Positions 1 to 6,390 of a stretch of DNA of 9,886 bases are shown piece by piece. The translations under genes and the position numbers were made by a program. The notes under the pieces are model-generated. The model was not told the origin of the DNA, searched no databases, and worked only from the letters and a program-made list of their open reading frames with translations. How positions within the stretch are numbered: position 1 is the stretch's first letter; every line of letters starts with the position of its first letter. Source of the stretch: an uncultured Bacteroidota bacterium. GTDB taxonomy: Bacteria; Bacteroidota; Bacteroidia; Chitinophagales; Saprospiraceae. The stretch lies in the NCBI GenBank assembly GCA_937876435.1, contig CALEIL010000430.1:1-9886 (forward strand), in the 5' to 3' direction.

Positions 1-677
1 GTTGTGGGGACGAGAATAGGATCTTCAAATTTCTCAAGCACACGTTTTCCTTTTTTCTCGTAACCTTTGGAGATCAGCCATCGTGGGGTTTCAGGAAGAA
101 AAAACATACCAAAAAATAATATCACCGGTGGAATGACCCCCACCAATAACATCCATCTCCAGCAGAATGGGTCTGCATCATTGGCCAAAAGATAGGCAAT
201 GATATCAGAGGACTTGGTACCTACGGCGATCATGAGTTGGTTCATGGTTACCACAGCGCCCCGCATCCTGGCCGGGGCAATCTCAGACAAGTACAGTGGG
301 ACCGTAAGTGAGGAAACCCCTATGGCAAGCCCGATCAAAAAACGGCCGACAATCAGGTGATTGGGGTCGGGAGCCAGGCCGGTATAAAGTGATCCTACAC
401 CATCCAGTAAAGCTGCACCAATGATCACCTTTTTTCTTCCGATTCTATCAGTAAGTTTTCCCCCAAATACGGCACCCAGAGCCGCCCCGATCAACATGGC
501 CGAGGTAATGGTCTCCACCGTCGAATCGCTCAACCCCCATCCTGCAGTATCCTGCCAAAAATTGACAGCTCCGGAGGTGACACCCAAATCGAATCCAAAC
601 ATCAATCCTCCCGATGCCGCGATAGCTACGACAAGATAGAGATACAAACGGTTGGCTTTCTCATCTTTTGAACTCAT
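1..677 (-). CDS. Sugar-porter family MFS transporter, N-terminal part (cut by left edge)
   Basis: Inner-membrane sugar/proton symporter or facilitator of the sugar porter family (XylE/AraE/GLUT-like); it probably imports the substrate of this operon. The first 225 residues are visible. Family marks: FGFDLGVTSGA in the first membrane helix (about 28-37), the loop 2-3 signature GGKLTDRIGRKK (72-83), GRFLIGLAIG followed by VPLYLSEIAPARMRG (111-140), the NQLMI helix (146-150), and PETPRWL (195-201) at the end of the N-terminal six-helix half. The central loop and the second half lie beyond position 1. The start ATG at 677 follows the iron-sulfur gene by 18 bases and gives a short charged N-terminus before helix 1. 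Oddity: TKSSD (154-158) puts polar and charged residues in the helix after NQLMI, where XylE-like proteins are hydrophobic. The family is sure; the substrate (pentose, hexose or inositol) is not, since inositol carriers belong to the same family. Confidence 0.93.
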   Translation of the reverse strand, partial: MSSKDEKANRLYLYLVVAIAASGGLMFGFDLGVTSGAVNFWQDTAGWGLSDSTVETITSAMLIGAALGAVFGGKLTDRIGRKKVIIGAALLDGVGSLYTGLAPDPNHLIVGRFLIGLAIGVSSLTVPLYLSEIAPARMRGAVVTMNQLMIAVGTKSSDIIAYLLANDADPFCWRWMLLVGVIPPVILFFGMFFLPETPRWLISKGYEKKGKRVLEKFEDPILVPT

Positions 678-695
678 TTAACGTCTATTTTAGGG

Positions 696-1814
696 TTATT
701 CAATCATCCGGAGGGCTACGAATTCTGCTATATCCAGGATTTCGATATCTGTGTTCCCCCTGAGGTGTCTTTTGGCTGTCGCTGACAGGGTAATCAGAAT
801 CTCGGCTTCGACTTTGGCAGCATGGCATAGGATCTTTTCACCCAGCACCCCACCCTCAGAAAACAGGTCATCATCGAAGGTAAAGGCTGCTTCTCCAGAG
901 GAAAGCATATACTCCCCATGCCATTGCATTTCCACGAAATCCACTCCTGCAGAGTTTTTTATGATCTCCCTGGGAGCTTCGTAAATACCCTGATACCTGC
1001 CCAAAAATTCAGAGTCCAGCAGGGTCACTTTTTGATTTGCTGTTTGGAGTTTTAAATTACCCTGACGAATATGGTAGACTAAAAATTCCGTCAGGTGCAT
1101 AACTTCTATGTCATCCAGGGAAACACCCCAGTTCTTATAATCTCTTCTTAAAGCATCATATACCATGGCATCGCACACCACCACAGTTCGACAACCTGAC
1201 CTCTTTATCCGATCCGCCAGACTTTGGGCTTTGTCCTTAGCCTCATCCGGATATCCCAGCAAATCCAGAATTTTCCCGGAATCCGGCTCACGTTGCAGAA
1301 AGGTATAAGACACATCAATTTTTCGGCTTATCCTTTCCACATCTTGCGCAATCCCATGGTAGTGATAATCGATTCCCGGACCCAACAACAGGAGTACTTC
1401 TGCCGCATGTTCTTCCACCCCTGCCGTGTATGCCCCGTTTTTATCCAAATTCTCCGGGTTGTCATTTTCCATCAGACCATTCCTGATTCGCTCCACAATA
1501 GCAGGTGCTTTACCCTGAGATACAATGTCCTGGCGGGCATGCCGAACCAGGGCAGGTATATCATACCCTCCGAGTTCGTATCCCGCACACCAGCTCTTGC
1601 ATGCTCCACACAAAAAGCAGTTGTACATTGACTCAATGGTGGAGGGTTCAAATTCCATCCCCGACTCATAAACATTGTACAGCAGAATCGCTCTTCCCCT
1701 CGGAGTGTCAGATTCTCTATACCTGATAAATTCAGAAGGGCAGGAATGCCGGCACATCGGGCAATACCTGCACGCCTCTATAGTGTTCTGATGTTCTTTA
1801 GATATCAATGTCAT
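696..1814 (-). CDS. (Fe-S)-binding protein, GlcF/GlpC-like, with degenerate CCG domains
   Basis: Predicted electron-transfer partner of the FAD oxidase encoded just upstream, by analogy with GlcD/GlcF and GlpA/GlpC pairs. The N-terminus has a two-[4Fe-4S] ferredoxin-like domain: C15-x2-C18-x2-C21-x3-C25-P and C66-x2-C69-x2-C72-x3-C76; the proline after the last cysteine of the second motif is missing. The rest keeps the fold-level sequence of two CCG (HdrB-like cysteine-rich) domains, at about 139-225 and 264-350, for example LGRYQGIYEAPRE (271-283). The ligand cysteines are nearly all replaced: in the first domain CCG reads DSG (178-180) and CxxC reads CDAM (214-217); in the second, DPC reads DSE (267-269), CCG reads SSG (305-307) and CxxC reads SATA (344-347). 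The protein is 372 residues, soluble, with no signal peptide or membrane helix. The ATG start lies 26 bases after the oxidase stop. The family is clear; the electron acceptor is unknown, and the C-terminal half is probably structural. Confidence 0.88.
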   Translation of the reverse strand: MTLISKEHQNTIEACRYCPMCRHSCPSEFIRYRESDTPRGRAILLYNVYESGMEFEPSTIESMYNCFLCGACKSWCAGYELGGYDIPALVRHARQDIVSQGKAPAIVERIRNGLMENDNPENLDKNGAYTAGVEEHAAEVLLLLGPGIDYHYHGIAQDVERISRKIDVSYTFLQREPDSGKILDLLGYPDEAKDKAQSLADRIKRSGCRTVVVCDAMVYDALRRDYKNWGVSLDDIEVMHLTEFLVYHIRQGNLKLQTANQKVTLLDSEFLGRYQGIYEAPREIIKNSAGVDFVEMQWHGEYMLSSGEAAFTFDDDLFSEGGVLGEKILCHAAKVEAEILITLSATAKRHLRGNTDIEILDIAEFVALRMIE

Positions 1815-1840
1815 GATTTCTATCTTTATTTCAGATGTAT

Positions 1841-3292
1841 TTACAAGCCCAAACCCAGCTTCCCGGGATTCATTATGCCGTTGGGATCCAGCGATTTTTT
1901 CAAAGTCCGGATGATTTCAAAGGCCTGCCCATACAATTCTGGCGTAAGCCGGCTGAGTTTTAAGCCAATCCCATGATGTTCATTCAATACGCCCCCTGCA
2001 TCCATAGCCGCCCTCATGGCATCATTCCAGATGTTGTTGTGCAGAAACAATACCTCATTTGGATCCTCCGGCGGATGATCGATAATGAACCGGGCATAGA
2101 GCATGCATCCCCAGTGAAACCAATGGGAAAAATGACCTATAAATCTTGCTTCAGGGTATTTGGTATTCACCACCTGTTTCATAGCCAGATATATACCTTC
2201 GATCCTGCTGTACGTAGCCACCGTGTCCAGAGTACCAAAACACTGGGGGAGCTGATACATATAAGGTGGAAAGAAAAATTTATATCGGTTTTTCCACCAC
2301 ACCTCCCCCGGCTCTTCTCCCAGATCTTCTCCACTAGCTTCTCCGGCAATCTCCCTGGCGTAATTCATCTGCAGCTCCACCATCTTTTTCTTGCCATCGA
2401 AACATATCACCATATAGGCACCGTGTTTTTCAATCCCCAACACCTTCCTGATCAGTTCATGCGTTTCTTCCTCATTGTACAGTCGGATAACTGCGGGTTG
2501 GAGGTGCTCGGTCATCAGTTTTTGCCCCACTTGTAACCCAGTTCCAAGGTCGGGAAAAATAAAAGCCCTGAATTGTCGTACTTCTGGCAGGCGATGAACG
2601 GTCAACGTCACTTTGGTCACCACTCCCAGAGTCCCTTCGGAGCCAATAAATATTTGGTTGAGATCGGGTCCGCAAGCGGTTTTGGGAACGGGCAACGTAC
2701 GAATAATTTCCCCTGTAGGAGTCACCACTTCCATGTTGACGATCATATCTTCCAGCTTTCCGTATTTATTGGACAGCACACCAGTGCCCCGGTGGGCGAT
2801 AAATCCACCCACGGTAGCACATCTGGCCGACCCGGGATCGTGCATGGTCGATAGGCCCAGTGATTCCAGTTCCCATTCCAGATTTTGCATGATAATCCCC
2901 GTACCCACTTCCACCGTCATGGAATTTTGATCGATTTCATAGATTTTATCCATTCTTTTGGTATCAAGGATGATCCCTCCAAATACCGGAAGGGCACCTC
3001 CCTGTGATCCACTTCCCCCGCCCCAGACCGTCACAGGTATCTTGTAGTTATTGGCTATCTTCAACACCTTCGACACCTCATCTGCATCCGCCGGGTGCAC
3101 GATGACATCCGCCATGGGTCGGGTCAGATCCCAATTACTCTGGCGATCGTGCCACATTTCGGGTATCCAGAAAAAATCAATGGAATAGGTCTCCTTGTCT
3201 GCAGCCCTCGTAGATACATACTCGCGGCCTACGATGTCCTGCAGTTCAAAGACGATCATGGAAAACATATATGAGTTTTGTGCTACCTTCAT
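1841..3292 (-). CDS. FAD-binding oxidase, type 4 (GlcD / YgcU / alkyl-DHAP-synthase-like)
   Basis: Flavoprotein of the PCMH/VAO family that oxidises a hydroxyacid or polyol, probably passing electrons to the adjacent iron-sulfur protein. FAD-binding half: pyrophosphate loop GGGSGSQGG (91-99), MHDPGS (150-155) leading into VGGFIAHRGTG (161-171), YGKLEDMIV (177-185), and IGSEGTLGVVTKV (216-228). C-terminal cap: NEHHGIGLK (437-445), the usual catalytic/flavin-contact region, and the hallmark DPNGIMNPGKL (469-479). At 483 residues, with an HHGIG rather than a plain EHGIG motif, it resembles E. coli YgcU and alkyldihydroxyacetone-phosphate synthases more than classical GlcD; this comparison is from memory. 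It is cytoplasmic and has no signal peptide. The start ATG directly abuts the kinase stop (TAAATG). In-frame ATGs at codons 9 and 12 are real alternatives, because the family's homology begins near residue 14. The substrate is not deducible; glycolate, lactate or a sugar acid or alcohol all fit. Confidence 0.9.
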   Translation of the reverse strand: MKVAQNSYMFSMIVFELQDIVGREYVSTRAADKETYSIDFFWIPEMWHDRQSNWDLTRPMADVIVHPADADEVSKVLKIANNYKIPVTVWGGGSGSQGGALPVFGGIILDTKRMDKIYEIDQNSMTVEVGTGIIMQNLEWELESLGLSTMHDPGSARCATVGGFIAHRGTGVLSNKYGKLEDMIVNMEVVTPTGEIIRTLPVPKTACGPDLNQIFIGSEGTLGVVTKVTLTVHRLPEVRQFRAFIFPDLGTGLQVGQKLMTEHLQPAVIRLYNEEETHELIRKVLGIEKHGAYMVICFDGKKKMVELQMNYAREIAGEASGEDLGEEPGEVWWKNRYKFFFPPYMYQLPQCFGTLDTVATYSRIEGIYLAMKQVVNTKYPEARFIGHFSHWFHWGCMLYARFIIDHPPEDPNEVLFLHNNIWNDAMRAAMDAGGVLNEHHGIGLKLSRLTPELYGQAFEIIRTLKKSLDPNGIMNPGKLGLGL

Positions 3293-4819
3293 TTAAACTT
3301 CAATTTTTTCTTTCGCCATTTCATGGTATATGGATTCCAAACGATCATGGATGGTCCGGTATAACCGAAATTGTCTTTGGTAGATTCTATGATTATCGGG
3401 ATTCGGGGTAAATTCCCGGCCGACACCCACGCAGCGGTTAACTGCCTCCTTTTCAGATGGAAACACACCCATGGCAAGACCAGCCATAAGGGCTGAGCCA
3501 AATGAAGCGTCGGTTTGTTTGGGACGTCGTACCGTTTTACCAAAAACATCGCTCACGATCTGAGTCCAGACATCACTTCGTGCCCCGCCTCCGATAAGCA
3601 AAAATTCGGTGATATCCAGATTCATGTCTTCGATCAACCGGAAGCAATCCTTCAGGGAAAATGCCACGCCTTCCATCACAGCTCTGGCAAAATCACCCCT
3701 CGTATGGTAGGTCGAAATTCCAGTAAAACTCGCCTTGAGGTATGGGTCCCAGTATGGTGCGCGTTCCCCGGACAGGTAAGGATGAAAAAACAGATCCCGT
3801 GACCCTGCAGGGGAATCCGCGGCCAGTGAATCGATATAATTATACACATGCGAGTGGGATAACCGTGTTTGCATTTCATATTCGAACCCAAATTGATCCT
3901 TGAACCAACGCATGGCAGCCGCAGCAGAGCTGGTAGCCGAAGCGGTATACCACAGTCCGGGAACAACATGTGAATAGGTGAGGGTCTCTGGTGAGGGTCT
4001 GGGGCCGGAGGTCATCACATTCACATTACCTGCTGTGGCCAACTTAAGGATACACTGACCAGGCATGATGGCTCCTGCCCCAAATGCTTCAGCCGTCACA
4101 TCGGTGGTGCCACATACCAAAGTAACACCCGTATCCAATCCGGTCTTTCGTGCAGCTTCCGGCGTTATCTTGCCCGCGATATCCAGGGGTGCATATATAG
4201 GAGGCAGGACATGGGGTGAAAGGTCAATCAGGGCGCACAACTCATGTGACCATTGCTTCGTGGTCATATCACACAGCATGCTGCCCTGCGCATCGATAAA
4301 ATCCGTAGCCCAACTATTGGTGAGCAAATACCGAATGTAATCCTTAACAAACATGATGCGGGCGATACGTCGAAAATTCTCTGGTTCCTGGTTCTTTAGC
4401 CACATTAGTTGAGGCAACGTCCAGGTGGTGGAAACCTGTTGATATGTTATATCGTATATCTCTTCGCCATACAGCCTTCTGAGCTCCTCCACTTCTTTGT
4501 GGCTACGCTGATCGGTCCACATGATCACTGGTCTGATCACCTGACTGTCTTTATCCAGGAGAACCGCATTGTGGGTACTTCCATCCAGGGCAATCCATCG
4601 AATCTTACTAATCTCCAGGCCTTGTTCGACCAATTGACGAAGACATTCAAGCAGGGCATTGAACCAGTCTTCAGGATTCTGTTCACTGAATCCCGGGAAG
4701 GGGTGATGGGTCGGATAGGACCATTCCGCTTCTCCCGTAATCTGCCCTTCTTCGTCCAGGACGGTCACCTTGCATCCTCCCGTGCCGAAATCAACCCCCA
4801 TCATCAATTTTTCATACAT
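3293..4819 (-). CDS. FGGY-family carbohydrate kinase (xylulokinase/YgcE-like)
   Basis: Cytoplasmic ATP-dependent sugar or polyol kinase with the actin-like two-domain fold, 508 residues (family usually about 490-550). Visible motifs: phosphate-1 loop VDFGTGGCKVTVLD (9-22), the LDGSTHN segment (78-84) where xylulokinases carry their substrate histidine, WTDQRS (101-106), CGTTD (236-240) with the likely catalytic Asp240, GERAPYWDP (351-359), and the adenosine motif LIGGGARSDVW (408-418). The last 20 or so residues are charged and variable. The gene lies 14 bases after the transaldolase and its stop abuts the oxidase start, so translation is probably coupled. In context it would phosphorylate the ketose made by the isomerase, or the IolB product, before aldol cleavage. 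The FGGY family is heterogeneous, so xylulose, ribulose, fuculose, erythritol or a deoxyketose are all possible. The family call is firm; the substrate is unassigned. Confidence 0.93.
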   Translation of the reverse strand: MYEKLMMGVDFGTGGCKVTVLDEEGQITGEAEWSYPTHHPFPGFSEQNPEDWFNALLECLRQLVEQGLEISKIRWIALDGSTHNAVLLDKDSQVIRPVIMWTDQRSHKEVEELRRLYGEEIYDITYQQVSTTWTLPQLMWLKNQEPENFRRIARIMFVKDYIRYLLTNSWATDFIDAQGSMLCDMTTKQWSHELCALIDLSPHVLPPIYAPLDIAGKITPEAARKTGLDTGVTLVCGTTDVTAEAFGAGAIMPGQCILKLATAGNVNVMTSGPRPSPETLTYSHVVPGLWYTASATSSAAAAMRWFKDQFGFEYEMQTRLSHSHVYNYIDSLAADSPAGSRDLFFHPYLSGERAPYWDPYLKASFTGISTYHTRGDFARAVMEGVAFSLKDCFRLIEDMNLDITEFLLIGGGARSDVWTQIVSDVFGKTVRRPKQTDASFGSALMAGLAMGVFPSEKEAVNRCVGVGREFTPNPDNHRIYQRQFRLYRTIHDRLESIYHEMAKEKIEV

Positions 4820-4825
4820 GCAAGA

Positions 4826-4830
4826 CCTCT
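4826..4830 (-). promoter_or_regulatory. Shine-Dalgarno AGAGG for the FGGY kinase
   Basis: AGAGG sits six bases before the kinase ATG, inside the 14-base gap after the transaldolase stop. It is the clearest ribosome binding site in the window; most other starts here have only A-rich leaders. It supports the kinase start at 4819. Confidence 0.5.
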
Positions 4831-4833
4831 TTT

Positions 4834-5562
4834 CTAGATGATTTTAAAGCCTGATCTCACGGCACAATCATAGAAATACTTCACTGTGTCCATCGACACC
4901 CGTTCTAGTGACGTCCCGATCGAATCCAGTTTATTGAGTATATCCTGGGCCATGGTGATGATATGACATCCACACTCCCTGGCCTGGAAAATATTATACA
5001 CCTCTCGCGTACTGGCCCATAGCAGTTCAGTATGGGGTAACGGCTGATGTCGGATCATTTCTGCTGCCTGTCTTACGATGGGCATGGGATCCACCCCGGT
5101 TTCACCGATCCGTCCTGCGAATACTGAAATCACACTCGGTGTTTCCGGAGACAACACCCCTACCACAGTCCGTACCTGAGCAGGGGTATAAATAGCGGTA
5201 ATGTTCAATTTCATCCCTTCTCCCGACAACTTGCGAATCAGGTCCGCCGATGATTCCCCTTTGCTGTTGGTCACCGGGATTTTGACATAGACATTGTCTC
5301 CCCAGGATGACACGATACGTGCTTCCTTTTCGATTGATTCAAAATCGTCGGAGATGACCTCAAATGAAATCGGCAAATCCGGAATAGCTGCCAGCACGTC
5401 CGATGCAAATTTTTCATAATCACTTACACCGGCCAGCATCAGAAAATACGGATTGGTCGTAAACCCGTCCACCAGACCTTCCTCGTATACCCGTTTCATC
5501 TCCTCCAAATCTGCACCATCAGCAAATATCTTTATACCCAAATCGCGTTTTTTAGTCATCAT
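4834..5562 (-). CDS. Transaldolase-family protein (short TalC/FSA-type subunit)
   Basis: Class I aldolase/transaldolase, a TIM barrel of 242 residues, the short form shared by TalC transaldolases and fructose-6-phosphate aldolase (FSA). Landmarks: IFADGAD (12-18) with the conserved early Asp, TTNPY (35-39), VYVKIPVTN (91-99) with the Schiff-base Lys94, LNITAIYT (119-126), SVFAGRI (146-152), ASTR (183-186) and GCHIITM (198-204). Two positions separate transaldolases from FSA: Glu68 (SFEV, where FSA has Gln) and Phe148 (where FSA has Tyr). Both are transaldolase-type here, so C3-unit transfer is more likely than free cleavage to dihydroxyacetone. The residue comparison is from memory. It probably acts on a ketose or ketose phosphate made by the neighbouring isomerase and kinase. 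The start codon abuts the iolB-like stop (TAAATGATG), so the second Met is an equal alternative. Whether the natural substrate is ordinary fructose 6-phosphate or a modified ketose cannot be read. Confidence 0.9.
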   Translation of the reverse strand: MMTKKRDLGIKIFADGADLEEMKRVYEEGLVDGFTTNPYFLMLAGVSDYEKFASDVLAAIPDLPISFEVISDDFESIEKEARIVSSWGDNVYVKIPVTNSKGESSADLIRKLSGEGMKLNITAIYTPAQVRTVVGVLSPETPSVISVFAGRIGETGVDPMPIVRQAAEMIRHQPLPHTELLWASTREVYNIFQARECGCHIITMAQDILNKLDSIGTSLERVSMDTVKYFYDCAVRSGFKII

Positions 5563-6378
5563 TTATACTTTTGTCTGTATCAAAAATTCTTCCGTGTTCC
5601 GGATCCAGGCGTATTCAGGATCCAGGCTTGACATAAAGTATCGTTCCTTTCCGGCCATGAACCAAAGAAAATAGACTGAATCAGCAGGGGAAGCTCCCAC
5701 AGGATGATAACCATTGGGTATAAGGGTGGTATCGCCATCCCGCACAAGATAGGCTTCATCCCGGCTCCGGTCATCGGTATAGGAAACCTGGATAGCAAAA
5801 CCCTTTGGGGACTTTATTCTGAAGTGGTATATTTCGTCCATATCCACTTCCTGAGGCCAATTGGAAAAGTCATGCCGATGGGGTGGGAATGCCCATTTCC
5901 CCGGAGGCAGAATGGTCTCTCCTACGTAAAGGTTTTCCGTTTTGAAATGATCACCGATGATAAAATTTGCGTTCCGCTTCCAGGTGGATGCACCCAGCTC
6001 CACCTCAGTCACATCGTCGGGACGTATAAGCACCGGTTCTGAATTCAAATTGGAAGCTGCGGAGCAAACCGCAATCTCCAGATCGGAATTGGCTTCGATC
6101 TTGTATTCATGATCAGGGGGCAAATACACTGAGGTAGGTTTTCCCGAGAATACATCCTTCCGGATTCCTATTTGTTCAAAGTTGAATCGTGTACCCCGAA
6201 AATTGCAATTCCCATGCAGTATGACAAATGCCGATTCCGAATACCCAGTATGGCCGGTATAGCTTTCTCCTTTTTGCATTTTGAGCAAATCAAACACCGC
6301 CATTTTCAATCCTTGCTCACCCGTTCTGACCACGGATTGATAACCAGTTTGATTTTTGTATTTTTTGATCAGTGACAT
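5563..6378 (-). CDS. iolB: IolB/KduI-family isomerase (5-deoxy-glucuronate isomerase-like)
   Basis: Bicupin metal-dependent aldose-ketose isomerase. Characterised IolB converts 5-deoxy-D-glucuronate to 2-deoxy-5-keto-D-gluconate in myo-inositol breakdown. The 271-residue length fits the family. The C-terminal cupin carries the likely metal set: His167 and His169 in PPHRHD, Glu182 in DEIYHF, and His225 in NGYHPVGA, numbered from the ATG. It also has FAIQVSYTDDRSRDE (195-209) and FMAGKERY (240-247), all typical of IolB rather than KduI. The start is set at the ATG at 6378: a TTG one codon earlier is open but unlikely, and a weak AGAGA lies six bases ahead. The gene follows the isomerase by 12 bases and abuts the transaldolase. 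Anomaly: no iolC, iolD, iolE, iolG or iolJ is visible, so it may act on a different deoxy-uronate-like substrate. The family is firm; the exact reaction is moderately likely. Confidence 0.88.
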   Translation of the reverse strand: MSLIKKYKNQTGYQSVVRTGEQGLKMAVFDLLKMQKGESYTGHTGYSESAFVILHGNCNFRGTRFNFEQIGIRKDVFSGKPTSVYLPPDHEYKIEANSDLEIAVCSAASNLNSEPVLIRPDDVTEVELGASTWKRNANFIIGDHFKTENLYVGETILPPGKWAFPPHRHDFSNWPQEVDMDEIYHFRIKSPKGFAIQVSYTDDRSRDEAYLVRDGDTTLIPNGYHPVGASPADSVYFLWFMAGKERYFMSSLDPEYAWIRNTEEFLIQTKV

Positions 6379-6390
6379 CAATTTTCTCTT

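Noticed and set aside
1973..2536. 187-codon open frame on the plus strand
   Set aside because: It is antisense to the FAD oxidase, which has full family motifs throughout; the plus-strand translation shows no domain-like pattern. The other plus-strand frames at 421-639, 1224-1631, 4409-4837 and 8627-8977 were rejected for the same reason.
4834..5562. Fructose-6-phosphate aldolase (FSA) as the specific name
   Set aside because: The size fits, but Glu68 and Phe148 are transaldolase-type rather than the Gln and Tyr of FSA.
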